From positions 186,001-250,000 of the forward strand of contig OZ025753.1 of the NCBI GenBank assembly GCA_964019335.1: a stretch of DNA of 64,000 nucleotides. Direction: 5' to 3'. This document shows, piece after piece, positions 50,990 through 60,901 of the stretch (the first letter of the stretch is position 1; every line of letters starts with the position of its first letter). The notes below the pieces were generated by a model. The model was given only the letters and a program-made list of their open reading frames with translations. It had not been told where the DNA came from and did not search any database. The translations under genes were made by a program, and so were the position numbers. Source of the stretch: Diplonema japonicum. Taxonomy: Eukaryota > Euglenozoa > Diplonemea > Diplonemida > Diplonemidae.

Positions 50990-51112
50990 AAGGGAGTGGA
51001 GAGCCCACCCTAGCGTGGCGCCAGTTAGCATCCCCTTCAACGGAGAGGTCCTTTCCCCTTTCAGAGCTAAACTTTCTTTTCTTTCACATACTGCATGGCA
51101 CCACTAAGATGT
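50990..51112 (+). repeat. Repeat family C copy (probable LINE-C 3' UTR)
   Basis: Shares GGAGTGGAGAGCCCACCCTA, GCGCCAGTTAGCATCCCC and CACATACTGCATGGCACCAC with 40326-40640. It lies just after the LINE-C C-terminal ORF, as a 3' UTR would. Confidence 0.6.
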
Positions 51113-51130
51113 ACTCATACAGGTGCTGGC

Positions 51131-51409
51131 ATGTCAGTAGATTTACACATGGTGCTCCCTGACAGGACAGTGGTCCCCTTAGAAGCCCACTGCAAGGATA
51201 GCATCAGGTTACTGAAGGCACGTGTGGCAGAGCAGGCAGGGATGAACCCTGGATCCATTTCACTTACTTTCAACGATGAAGTGCTAGAAGGCAGCTTGAA
51301 GGTGGGAGATTGCCCGTTTGCTGACCAGAGTAGGGTGCACGTGGTGCTTGCAGGGAAGCAGGTGGCTGCGATTAAGATACAGGACTACTGGAGGAGAGTG
51401 CGCCGTTAG
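51131..51409 (+). CDS. Ubiquitin-like protein with C-terminal IQ motif
   Basis: 92 residues. Residues 1-74 are a ubiquitin-like fold (VDLHMVLPDRTVVPLEA; DSIRLLKARVAEQAGMNP; ISLTFNDEVLEG; RVHVVLAG). The end reads KIQDYWRRVRR, matching IQ-x3-R-x3-R, the calmodulin/EF-hand binding motif. There is no C-terminal di-Gly, so it is not a conjugated modifier. It probably docks a ubiquitin-type interaction to a calmodulin-like partner. ACTCATACAG just before (51113-51122) is acceptor-like, and the ATG at 51131 gives a clean fold start. The ORF at the left edge of the window has a related domain. Confidence 0.65.
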   Translation: MSVDLHMVLPDRTVVPLEAHCKDSIRLLKARVAEQAGMNPGSISLTFNDEVLEGSLKVGDCPFADQSRVHVVLAGKQVAAIKIQDYWRRVRR

Positions 51410-51603
51410 ATTACATGTCCCTTTAGCCCTAGCCCAAAGCAAACAGAATGCTGTTTTTCTTTTTTTTTTTTCTGGCATTCCTCCCTCTTTTTCTGCTTCT
51501 TTTTTGTTATTCTTTTTTAAGTTTTTTATAGCTCGTTCGGATTAAAATGTCAACTGTGACAACACTTTTTTTGGGAAAGAAGTTTCGAGAAAGCTTTTGT
51601 TTT

Positions 51604-51868
51604 TTGCATGGACTGATGAAGAAGATCTGGCACACATGGGAGCTAGGGAGGGTACTGAAGAAGGTGAAAGGAGGGAGCCTTCCCAGCGGAACCGTGCTAC
51701 GATCCATCGGGAGGACAAAGGCGGTGATCGGATGGAACAAGAGGGCGATATTTGCATCACCGAAGACCAAGCATGACCTAGAGGCGCTGAAAGGACAATG
51801 GGCAAGAAAGAAAGGAAAAAGCGAGAACAAGGAGGCGCAAAGACTTCCTTTAACTCATATATATATTT
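51604..51868 (+). mobile_element. LINE-B 3' end, decayed copy
   Basis: Matches 17287-17650 with several deletions (for example the stretch between CCTTCCCAGC and CTACGATCC). It ends in CTTCCTTTAACTCATATATA. Confidence 0.8.
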
Positions 51869-52883
51869 GTTTTGATTATTTGGGCAAAAAAGAAAAGAGC
51901 AGCATGCAACTATAGGAAGACGACATATATGTTGTACCTGTTGCCGTTCTTTCAATTGCGATGCCGTGAGAGTAGCAGGCTTTGCAACCGATTGGTCCCG
52001 GTAAGCGAAAAACAGAGGTCAGAAAAATGGCAGAAATGTAAAACCGCAATTTTTAAAGCTTAAAATACAGCAGCTGGCGCAAGTGGAGATAGAACCACTA
52101 CACTCTACTAGACGGGATGGTGTGAGGCACACAGCACACCAAAATCGGCATCTGTGGGGACAAACACGTCACGAAACCTCTGCGAGGTGGTACCGGTGAG
52201 ACGTGTTGTGTTACATCAGCAAAAAAAAACCTGGCGTGTGAAGCGACCGTGGGTGTCTCACCCAGGAAGTGCGCGTGAACGTGCCTGAACATGCGGCGGG
52301 CCTTTTTCTGTATCATGGACAGGTCACCCTGAAGAACTACTGTTTGTTCTTGTGGGGTCATTTCTCTTTTCTTTAATTTGACATTTCTTCTTCTTCGAAA
52401 AGTCTTTTTAGTTTTTTCGTTGTAACAGTTCGTCTGGAAAGAAATGTTGACAAAATGGACCCTCTTTTGCAGAGGAAAACCCTCGGAAAGATTCTTTAGC
52501 TAAAAAAGTAGTCCACTTCGTATGCAGAAGGGCCGTCTAAAGGCCATATCTCTTACTCTAAGTACTTTTAACAGCAAACTGACCCCGAGTTGTACTCGGG
52601 GTAACAAGTGCTGCAAAACACCACTTTTATGCACCCTGGTCTTCCTATGCAAGCGGGCACTGCACACCGTTGCCATGGGTGGCTGGCCTCGTCGTGGAAG
52701 GACTCGTTGTGCGTCGTGTACCAGCTCGTTGCTCCCGTTCTTGAACTAGAGTGATCCACACTTGACCAGGTTTTATACATGTTATTTTTCGTATCATGTC
52801 ACCCTCCCCCTTTTCCATCACGCACCACCAGGTTCTCCCCCTTTTCGTTGTGAATTACACAAGAAAGGAAATAAGAAGAAACG
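51869..52883. other. Intergenic stretch, nothing recognised
   Basis: A kilobase of mixed unique sequence. A small palindrome (ACCCCGAGTTGTACTCGGGGT, one base longer than shown in stem terms) is at about 52580-52602. Short ORFs on either strand lack support. CACCACCAG at about 52825-52833 is a possible acceptor for the following gene. Confidence 0.4.
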
Positions 52884-55800
52884 ATGCCTTCCATCACGGA
52901 GGTGTTGGAGAAGCAAGATAATCACAACGCAAGGATGCGTCAGACGGCATTGCTCGCTTCGAAGGGCGGCGAGGACGTGGAGGCACTGCTGAAGAGGTTA
53001 GCGGACGATGAGCTGTCTCCCTGGCTGGGGACGTACGCGATCGTGGCGGCGGCGGTGAGGAAGGACGGAGCTACCTTGGGCGAGGTGGTTAGAAGAAGCA
53101 AGTCGTGGATCCTGACGGCAAGGGCTGTGCAGGCTTTGGCAAAGTTCGACCAGACACAGGTCGGGGAGATCTTCCTCCACAAGGACACCTCGCTGCAGCT
53201 GAAGTCCGTGATCGTGCCGACCTTGGTGCAGATCAACGCCTCTATCCTTCAAACAATACAAGAGAACTCTGTGCTGGGGGGCTCTTGGCTTGCGTTGCTG
53301 CTCCTCTGTCGAACCACCATTACTCCTGCACACAAGGAGCTCGTCCGCGCGTGGCTCCCGAAGCTGGCAAGGTTCACGAAGCTGGAGCCCAAGCCAGGAA
53401 CGTCGGCCTACGCACCCCTTGGGAAGAGTCACGTCTATGGAAAGATCGATTTGGAGAACATCTACCAGTCCCTGGCGAAGAAGTACCCCGAGGTGCTACT
53501 GGAGATGCTTGGTGCGGAGACAGACTTCGACTTCAGGTGGTACAGGTCGTCGAGGGAGCTGGCCGCCTCGCACCCCGACGAGATGATGAAGATCTTCGAG
53601 AAGCACAGCGGCAGCTCCAGGGGAGTGTGGTTTCTCTCGAGGCCCCTTGTTCGGCACCGCCCAGAAGAGGTACTGTTGATCTTCAAGCGGATCGGTGCTC
53701 TTTCAGCTGCGTTTGCCTGGTGTTTCAAGAAGTTGATGTACTCCCCGAGGCACCGGGAGGTGGGGCTGGACGTGATTGCTCATTGTATACCGGGGACCAC
53801 GAACGACAAGGACATCAGGGCAGTCGTGCGTTTGATGGTGAAGCTGCTGAAGGAGGGGCACACGTCGAGAAGGATCCACGACACCCTTTGTGACCTCGTT
53901 GCCGCGTACACAGTGAAGGACAGCGTCTTCGAGCTGAACGACCTGATGGAGCAGGGGAGGGGGGTGGACAAGTGGAGCTTCGACCCTTCGCAGGAGAGGG
54001 TGGATGCCCTCGTGGCTCGGCAGCTTCGCGTCGGCAGGGTGAACATCAAGCGGTGTCAGGACGGGAAGCTCAAGGCGGCACTGGATCACTGCGCTGTGCA
54101 GGAGGAGCATGCAGAAGTGGTGGGCGAGATTGTGAGGAACCATGCGGGATGCCGGAACATGCTTCCACGGAAGGTGGTGCAGCAGGTGCTCGGCGAGTGG
54201 GTCGTCTCCGCCGACTTCTCTTCCCTCGACGTGGTGACCAAGGCGTCCACATACTCAGACATGGACATCGGTACCTCCGAGGAACCGCTGAAGGCGCTGC
54301 TTGGCACGCACGATGCTGCTGAGAGGACCGCAGTGCTGGTGGCTCTGGTGACCGCTTCCGCAAGGTCTCGGAAGAGTACAAGCCGTCTCATGGACTGGAT
54401 CAAGACGCGCATCAAGAACGAAGAGGCCTCTGTGACCGCCCCGGTCATGAAGTGCTTGCTGGAGGAGACGCCGTTCGAGAACTTCGAGACGACAGTGGAG
54501 TCTGTCCAGCACTTGGAAGAGCTGTTCAGCCTCTGCTTGGACTGGGGGGCTAGTGACTGGATGAGCTCCTGGTCGTTCTGGGCTGCTTCTGCCTTTGTTC
54601 ACCACCAGGTTCTCTCACCTTCGAGCAAGGAAAGGGAAAACAGTGTTCTGAGGTTCAGCAAGGATGTCTTGGGGAGGATGGATGATGCACGGGTGCAGAC
54701 TGCGAAGGATGTCCTGGAGGCCTACAACAAAGCAGCCGTGAAGGTCAAGGAGAGGTTGGACAAGAAGAGCTATGAAGCCGTTGGGACACAGATGGTGAAG
54801 TACGCTGAGATGGCATACAAAAGGCGCATCAGAGTCAGCGACGATGAGGCCGCGAAGTACTACAACCTCAAGCGTCCAGAGATAGTTGCCTTCACTAACC
54901 TGAACAGCTTCGTGGAGCTTATCAAGGTAGCTGGGGTAGAGTTTGTGACTGGTGCTCCGCGGCTAGCGTGTCACGCAGAAACACTAATCGAAGGCATCAC
55001 AATGACCTACCCTGTCAGTGCGAAGTGCCTGAACGAACAGACCGATGTGTTATCGAGCACTACATTATGGAGGGGTGTCTGCGTGAAGGCCCTTTCCGGG
55101 CTCAAGAAGAACAAGGAGGACGGCTTGAAGGTCTGTGGACTGGTTTCCACGTATCTCAAAAGGCTTCCCATCACGGAGAAGTCTTACAAGGAGAAGCTCG
55201 GGAAGGGTGCAAGCGACGTTGATGCTGTGAAGAGGTACCTTCAGTTCTACAAGCCACTGCTTCTCGAAGCGTGTAAAGTGTACTCAGCAAAGTGGAAGCA
55301 AGATGAAACTTCTAAAACATGGTGGTCCACAACCTCCTCGATCTTCAAGGAGTACCTTGTGGACAACCTGAGGTACATACCCGAGGTGGAAGCGGGTGTC
55401 ATAGGCATCATCAATATGAGCGTTGGCATTAGCAGCCTTTTTAGGTATAAGAACTACACAGCTGAACTAGTTCGCGAAATAAAACATCCTGACGAGCATA
55501 CAAAAGATGTTTTCAAGTTCGCGGTTGAGCACGTGGATCCAAACATATGCAAAGATGTGGTAATCAGCCTGGCTGAGTACTGCGATCCGAAGCACGTTGC
55601 ATTTGTTGCCCGCCCCTCACGTACCTTTGATGCCACCTCGCAGTCCCACCACAGGCGGCCCAGGTTTAGGTTCCAACGAGGGTCCGCAGCTGCCCGCCGC
55701 AAGGCTTCCATAGCAAAGAAGAAGAAGGACTGCGCCCAACGGGCCAAGGATTCCGAGGGTTGGGGAGCACCTGTTGCAAAGCTCATGCAAAAGCTTAGTC

Positions 55801-58148
55801 ATAACGATGCTTATTATGCTGCTGAAATGTTAGAAGATCTATTGAGCTCGCCTATCATGTCGAAGGAGAAGCGCAACACCATCAAAGCTGTCTACACCGC
55901 TCTGGACAACTGCACTGATGATATGCGCTATTTCAACTTCAACTGCTTGAGGAATGATCCGAACCTTGAGGCTTTCATGGCGAAGCATGTCACAAGTTCC
56001 AACGTCAAAGCTGCTGTGGACGAGTACCTAGGTCCTTTCCATAAAAGGAAGCGGAGGATGCAACATCTGATCAAGAAAGGGTTGGGGTCTTGCGATCCGA
56101 GAACTGTTTTCGCGGAGAGCACGTTGTTTCAAAAGTACGTGTTCAAGTACTACCCGGAGCAGGTGAAGACGCTGCTGGATGGCAGGAAGGAGATAGGCCT
56201 CCCCGGCATCGTCGACAACCTCCTGGGTGCGGCCCCTAGATTCGGTGGGCAGACCACAGATGTGATGCGGTATGTGCACACACTTCCCCCATGGGTGCAG
56301 CAGTACCTCTGGGACGAGTGGATCATTCCCTGCGCCTTTGACGTTGAGTCTGGAAAGCTCTTCCTTGAGCGCTCCTCATACGAAGGGCAGGGAAATGAGG
56401 AGGACAGCAGCCACCAAACAAAAGCAAGGAGGATGTGGCTCGGTGCTGCGATGTCCTCGGCACCGAAGATCCCTCCTGTGACCTCGGCAGACCACCCGTT
56501 CAACAAGTTTTTTGTGCGGACCATAATAGACAAGGAGGCTGTGGAGGATCTGACCAAAGAAGAGGAAGGCAACGTCAAGAAGTCGAGCAAGCTGGCGGAG
56601 GGGATCCTGAGGACCTCTCGTTCGGCACAGCTCTGCTTGGAGCTTCTGCTTGCGCTGAGGACACACGACTACCCTTTGGCGGCCCTGGAGGTGCTGACGG
56701 CGCACCTGGACCAGGGTGTGGCGGTGAAGACGGCGATCCCGTCGACGGCAGCGGCTCTGAGGTGCATCAGTCCGAATGATGCCTGCGAGGTGCTGCAGAA
56801 GGTCCTTGGGAGGGAGGAGACGAGGGCGGCGGCGAGGTCACAGCTTGGGAGGTGCTGCATCAAGCTGCTGCATCCCGAGCAGGCACTTGGCTTCGTGGAG
56901 CGTGAATGGAAACAAGAGGGCAGCTGGGTGATGGTTTCTGACGAAGAAGAGAAAGAGGAGGAGGAGGAAGAGGACAAAGAGGAGGGAACTCGCCGGTCTG
57001 GAGGAGGACGAGGAGGAAGGGGAGGGAAGGCGAAGGTCTTTGCGTCGACAAAAGTGGCACTCATTTGCTCGTTGGTGACGTCGCCCTCTCTGAGGGAGCT
57101 CCCGTCTCTGTGGGGGCGCATCATGTCGATCTCAGAGACGAGGACGGAGGAGAACATCTACATCGCAGGTCAGATGCTTGAGGCGTTGGCGGGGACGAAC
57201 GGTGTGCGCACCCTGAACATCGACTATTGGCCCTTGTGTGCAGCGGACGGGCTCGCCGGGCTGGTGGCATCCTTCAGCGACGTGAAGATCTTGGAGGACA
57301 ATGTGTTGGCTGTGCTGCGGAAGTGGTTCAAGATGCTGAAGTGCAACCCGTCTGCGGAGGTCTCCTTCAGCGACTCGGAGGGGGTGACCAGAGCCTTGCT
57401 GGACAGCACCGACTCGCCTTTGGTGTGCGAGATGATCAGGGCGCTGACGGCGGCGCGCCCCGGTTTGTTTGCTGGGGTCTGCAAGCACAAGACGGAGCAG
57501 ATGGCGGCGGCGGCTGCCAGCAGGGATCTGGGGAAGCTGAGGGATGTGAGAGTGTCGCTGACCGGGGTGATGGAGAACGGCGAGACCGCGATCGAAAAGG
57601 CGGAGTATGGGAAGGCTATCGATGTGCTGGTGAGAACTCCCGGTGGGGTTTCAGCGGCAATCCAGCTTGTGGCCAATCACTGGGCGGCGCACAAGGAAGA
57701 CCGCAGTGAAGGGGCAGCGCTTCGGAAGATGGCGGAGATCCTCGATGAGGTGGGGCAGCAGGGCTACAACGTGTTCGTCACCGGGAACGTTCTGTCGAAG
57801 ATGAAGAAGGACAGGTTGGCTGAGATCTGCAGGGAGATGCTGGAGGAGACGGATGATGCTGAGGGCGGGGCAGGGCTCCCTGACAGCTACAAGTACGTCT
57901 TGCTGAAGTACGTCAAGTACTGCAGGCCCTATTCTGCAGATTCGAGCGTAACGGAGCTTGTCCGAAGGCTCCTCGTGGACCCCTCAGGGGTGGTGGCGGC
58001 GGCGGCGGCAGACACCCTTGATTCCATGCCTGCAACTGTGTACCGCCCGCAACTGGTGTTACTGGACAAGCTCAAAAGAAGTCCCAGAACATACAGAAGA
58101 TATGAGTATGATTATCATGGGTATAGTTATGATTATATGAGCCCCTAG
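52884..58148 (+). CDS. Very large alpha-solenoid protein (1754 residues), unknown function
   Basis: One uninterrupted ORF from the ATG at 52884 to TAG at 58146. Almost all of it predicts as paired amphipathic helices (for example DVEALLKRLADDELSPWLGT, AIVAAAVRKDGATLGEVVRR), like HEAT/ARM-type scaffolds, but I see no recognised repeat family. A basic insert lies around residues 909-955 (HHRRPRFRFQ...ARRKASIAKKKK), and an acidic then Gly/Arg-rich insert around 1350-1385 (EEKEEEEEEDKEEG; GGGRGGRGG), the kind of flexible segment that contacts RNA or partners. The C-terminus is Tyr-rich (RRYEYDYHGYSYDY). No signal or membrane segment. A broken recent copy lies 3 kb upstream. Probably a scaffold. 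Confidence 0.7.
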   Translation: MPSITEVLEKQDNHNARMRQTALLASKGGEDVEALLKRLADDELSPWLGTYAIVAAAVRKDGATLGEVVRRSKSWILTARAVQALAKFDQTQVGEIFLHKDTSLQLKSVIVPTLVQINASILQTIQENSVLGGSWLALLLLCRTTITPAHKELVRAWLPKLARFTKLEPKPGTSAYAPLGKSHVYGKIDLENIYQSLAKKYPEVLLEMLGAETDFDFRWYRSSRELAASHPDEMMKIFEKHSGSSRGVWFLSRPLVRHRPEEVLLIFKRIGALSAAFAWCFKKLMYSPRHREVGLDVIAHCIPGTTNDKDIRAVVRLMVKLLKEGHTSRRIHDTLCDLVAAYTVKDSVFELNDLMEQGRGVDKWSFDPSQERVDALVARQLRVGRVNIKRCQDGKLKAALDHCAVQEEHAEVVGEIVRNHAGCRNMLPRKVVQQVLGEWVVSADFSSLDVVTKASTYSDMDIGTSEEPLKALLGTHDAAERTAVLVALVTASARSRKSTSRLMDWIKTRIKNEEASVTAPVMKCLLEETPFENFETTVESVQHLEELFSLCLDWGASDWMSSWSFWAASAFVHHQVLSPSSKERENSVLRFSKDVLGRMDDARVQTAKDVLEAYNKAAVKVKERLDKKSYEAVGTQMVKYAEMAYKRRIRVSDDEAAKYYNLKRPEIVAFTNLNSFVELIKVAGVEFVTGAPRLACHAETLIEGITMTYPVSAKCLNEQTDVLSSTTLWRGVCVKALSGLKKNKEDGLKVCGLVSTYLKRLPITEKSYKEKLGKGASDVDAVKRYLQFYKPLLLEACKVYSAKWKQDETSKTWWSTTSSIFKEYLVDNLRYIPEVEAGVIGIINMSVGISSLFRYKNYTAELVREIKHPDEHTKDVFKFAVEHVDPNICKDVVISLAEYCDPKHVAFVARPSRTFDATSQSHHRRPRFRFQRGSAAARRKASIAKKKKDCAQRAKDSEGWGAPVAKLMQKLSHNDAYYAAEMLEDLLSSPIMSKEKRNTIKAVYTALDNCTDDMRYFNFNCLRNDPNLEAFMAKHVTSSNVKAAVDEYLGPFHKRKRRMQHLIKKGLGSCDPRTVFAESTLFQKYVFKYYPEQVKTLLDGRKEIGLPGIVDNLLGAAPRFGGQTTDVMRYVHTLPPWVQQYLWDEWIIPCAFDVESGKLFLERSSYEGQGNEEDSSHQTKARRMWLGAAMSSAPKIPPVTSADHPFNKFFVRTIIDKEAVEDLTKEEEGNVKKSSKLAEGILRTSRSAQLCLELLLALRTHDYPLAALEVLTAHLDQGVAVKTAIPSTAAALRCISPNDACEVLQKVLGREETRAAARSQLGRCCIKLLHPEQALGFVEREWKQEGSWVMVSDEEEKEEEEEEDKEEGTRRSGGGRGGRGGKAKVFASTKVALICSLVTSPSLRELPSLWGRIMSISETRTEENIYIAGQMLEALAGTNGVRTLNIDYWPLCAADGLAGLVASFSDVKILEDNVLAVLRKWFKMLKCNPSAEVSFSDSEGVTRALLDSTDSPLVCEMIRALTAARPGLFAGVCKHKTEQMAAAAASRDLGKLRDVRVSLTGVMENGETAIEKAEYGKAIDVLVRTPGGVSAAIQLVANHWAAHKEDRSEGAALRKMAEILDEVGQQGYNVFVTGNVLSKMKKDRLAEICREMLEETDDAEGGAGLPDSYKYVLLKYVKYCRPYSADSSVTELVRRLLVDPSGVVAAAAADTLDSMPATVYRPQLVLLDKLKRSPRTYRRYEYDYHGYSYDYMSP

Positions 58149-58442
58149 GAGTTGAGAAGGTAGTGGAGAATTCAACTTGTACTTATGTTCCCCTCGCACA
58201 ACACCAAATAAGAGAATTAATAACGAATGAAAAAGAATGAATAAAAAAGAAGGAAGTCGGTTTATATCTTTTGCTTTCTGTGCACAATATCGGAGAAGAA
58301 GAAAACTGAAAACATTCTTGTGAACATTCCTTTCGTCGGCATTTTATTTTGATTGTTTCCCTCCTTTCTTCCTTTGCTGCATATCAAAAAGAAAAAAAAG
58401 AAATGCCACAATACAGGACACAAGAAAAAGCAAAAAAAAGAA
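58149..58442. other. Short intergenic spacer
   Basis: A/T-rich. A pyrimidine stretch (TTTCCCTCCTTTCTTCCTTTG, about 58357-58377) precedes an A-rich leader to the ATG. Nothing coding. Confidence 0.5.
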
Positions 58443-60827
58443 ATGCACGAAAAGCTAAGTCACATTGAGGAGGCACCCATATGGTGGCACCTTCACAATG
58501 AACAGCTTGGCGAAGGGGGCTTTGGGGCTGCTAAGAAGGTAGACGTGGGAGGGATAGAGTACATATGGAAGGTCTTCAAAGCAGACCTAGTTGCAGCGAA
58601 CCCTGACGCGGCCTTGAACGAGATCAACGCTCTGGAGAACATCAGGGACAACACAAGCACGGTGCACATCGTGAAGTACTATGAGGCGAAGAAAAGAGGC
58701 GAGAATCTGTGCCTGCGCTTCGAGTTGTGTTCGGGGGGTTCCCTGAGACGCTCCCTCCGCCAGCTTTCGCCGGAGCAAGCTCAGCGGTTTTCGCTTCACC
58801 TTTTCATTGGGGTCGCCGCTCTTCACGGAATAGATCTCATCCACAGGGATTTGAAGCCCGACAACCTCGTTCTCTCTGGTCACGACTTGGACGCAGCTGA
58901 TCTGAAGATCATCGACTTCGGGTTTGCCCGTTTGCAGGAAGGAACACGATGCTACACTCTCTGCGGTTCAGAGAGATACCAGGACCCCATGATGAACAGG
59001 ATGCCCAGCACCCAGTACCCTCCCAAGGCAGCTGACTTGTACGCAATCGGGATGATGCTCAAGGAGGACCTCTTCAAAATGGAGAACATCGGACCTGTGA
59101 GCGACAAGCTGCGAAAGGCGGTCGACGTTGCGGTGGGGAATCTGTTGACGGAGGACGTGAAGGAGAGGTGGACGATAGAGGACCTGATGGCCTCTGACTT
59201 GACTAAGATGTGCGAAGAACAAACGGAGCGCATGGAGAGCACCACGACAGAGGTATGCCACCCGGGGACGTTCGTGATGATGGAGAACGCTGCTGCTTTT
59301 TCTGCTGTTTCGGTTTCGTGCCACATCAACGCGCTTGCTGTTGCCGATGGGCACGGGTTGAAGCTGGTGGATCTGAGTGACGGGGTGCCGGTTTTTGCAG
59401 TTCGAGCGTCTTCTGCAGTGCGCTGTGTGGCAGTCTTGTCATCCAAGGAGGTAATCTTCGCCGACAGGGTTGGGGTGTGGTACGCCTGTGCCGATTCGGA
59501 GCAGCGCGCCCGCCCTCTGCAGCTGGTGGAGCGTGTTGAAGGCGTGACGCACATCAGCACAACGGATGGGGGGCGATGGGTCGCGTACACGACCCCCGTG
59601 GAGACTCGTATCGCAAAGGTGCACAGAGATGGGAAAGGGATCTTCCTGACACACTTCACCTTCGTCAACGGCGTGTCTCCGTGCATCGTGGAGAACTCGG
59701 AGAAAGGCCTCGTAAAGGGGTTCATCGACTCCATCGGTGAGCTCGACGTCAGCACTCACAAGGCCACCGCAAAGCTCGCGCAAGGCAACCAGGCCCTGAA
59801 AACCGCCTTCCAGCGCCAGATCTACGAGGCCCTTGTCAGGCGGAACCTCCGCGAGGTTTCCGTGAAGGGGGACCTGAAGAGGTACAGGCAGTGGCCGCGC
59901 GACACCGTCGCCAGGGGCATACCTAGCAACGCCACCCTGATTCTGTCCTGCTCCGGGCGGCACGTGGCTATATACGACCCAAAGCAGGAGAAGGTCCGGG
60001 TTATCAAATACTCAAGGGAGTCGAACAGCCTCGACAGCATCTTAGAAGTACCCCGTGTGAGCAGCATTACTTCGATGTCCTTCTCCTCGGGTGCCAGTGG
60101 GCTGGAGACCTCGTGCGAAGGGTACTTTATGGTGACGTGCAAGAACTGGATGATGAGCTACTACGCGTACGTTTACAGCCTGAAGGAAGGTGCTGGGAAG
60201 ACCTACGTCAAGAGGATCCAGTTGAGTAGTTCGAAGGACGTGGCTTTCTTTGCCCCGCCAGGGGACGGCAGCAACAAGGACGACCAGCCTCCCGTAGTCA
60301 CGGTGCTGGAGATGGACAAGAAGGGGATGAACCTGGTGTCCGGCGGGGAGAAGATACCCAATATTCTCCAGGACAAGTTGAACATTGTTCCGGAGCACAG
60401 GGATTCAGGGCTGTCCGCGGAGAAGTACGGGTGCATGCAATGGGTGAGTGGAGAGCTGGTGTGCAACGGGTCAGCCTCATACCCCGCTGTTCTTGGAAAC
60501 ACTGGCTATGAACTGCTCGTTGTTCCATGTGACCCTACGAAGCCGCGTATCTGCCTACACCACAAAGACTTTACTTGGAAGTGTTCGGGTCTATCGGCGA
60601 CGCTGTACCACGGCCATAATATGAAGATGACGTCCGTCTTCAAGGTGAGTGACACCGATGCGGACCTGGCCTCGCTTCTGGAGTTTGAAGACACTGCAGT
60701 GTCGTCAAAGGACAAGGAGATTGAAGCAGGCCTCTCTGCTGCTCTTCTGAATCCTTCCCTTGCTCACCTCCGGCCAATGTTGGACCTTCTACAGGTAGAG
60801 GCGGGGAGCTACCCTAGCAGAGTGTAA
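58443..60827 (+). CDS. Protein kinase with long C-terminal region
   Basis: 794 residues from the ATG at 58443 (the frame opens earlier only through A-rich leader). Kinase domain 15-255: glycine loop LGEGGFGAAKKV, K43 in YIWKVFKA, catalytic HRDLKPDN with D136, metal D158 in DFGFA, and a shortened activation segment with CGSERYQDP in place of a standard APE. All key residues are present, so it is probably active on Ser/Thr (HRDLKPDN type). After residue 280 about 500 residues of short strands (for example INALAVADGHGLKLVDLSDG, ATLILSCSGRHVAIYDPKQE) suggest a beta-propeller. The family is otherwise unassigned. Confidence 0.75.
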   Translation: MHEKLSHIEEAPIWWHLHNEQLGEGGFGAAKKVDVGGIEYIWKVFKADLVAANPDAALNEINALENIRDNTSTVHIVKYYEAKKRGENLCLRFELCSGGSLRRSLRQLSPEQAQRFSLHLFIGVAALHGIDLIHRDLKPDNLVLSGHDLDAADLKIIDFGFARLQEGTRCYTLCGSERYQDPMMNRMPSTQYPPKAADLYAIGMMLKEDLFKMENIGPVSDKLRKAVDVAVGNLLTEDVKERWTIEDLMASDLTKMCEEQTERMESTTTEVCHPGTFVMMENAAAFSAVSVSCHINALAVADGHGLKLVDLSDGVPVFAVRASSAVRCVAVLSSKEVIFADRVGVWYACADSEQRARPLQLVERVEGVTHISTTDGGRWVAYTTPVETRIAKVHRDGKGIFLTHFTFVNGVSPCIVENSEKGLVKGFIDSIGELDVSTHKATAKLAQGNQALKTAFQRQIYEALVRRNLREVSVKGDLKRYRQWPRDTVARGIPSNATLILSCSGRHVAIYDPKQEKVRVIKYSRESNSLDSILEVPRVSSITSMSFSSGASGLETSCEGYFMVTCKNWMMSYYAYVYSLKEGAGKTYVKRIQLSSSKDVAFFAPPGDGSNKDDQPPVVTVLEMDKKGMNLVSGGEKIPNILQDKLNIVPEHRDSGLSAEKYGCMQWVSGELVCNGSASYPAVLGNTGYELLVVPCDPTKPRICLHHKDFTWKCSGLSATLYHGHNMKMTSVFKVSDTDADLASLLEFEDTAVSSKDKEIEAGLSAALLNPSLAHLRPMLDLLQVEAGSYPSRV

Positions 60828-60869
60828 GGGTGGGGAATGGGTTTACAAACTGTATTTTTTCGGGTTTTG

Positions 60870-60901
<32 letters not shown>

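Noticed and set aside
52098-52361. Minus-strand 87-codon ORF
   Set aside because: No domain, no neighbour support, and opposite to the array direction.
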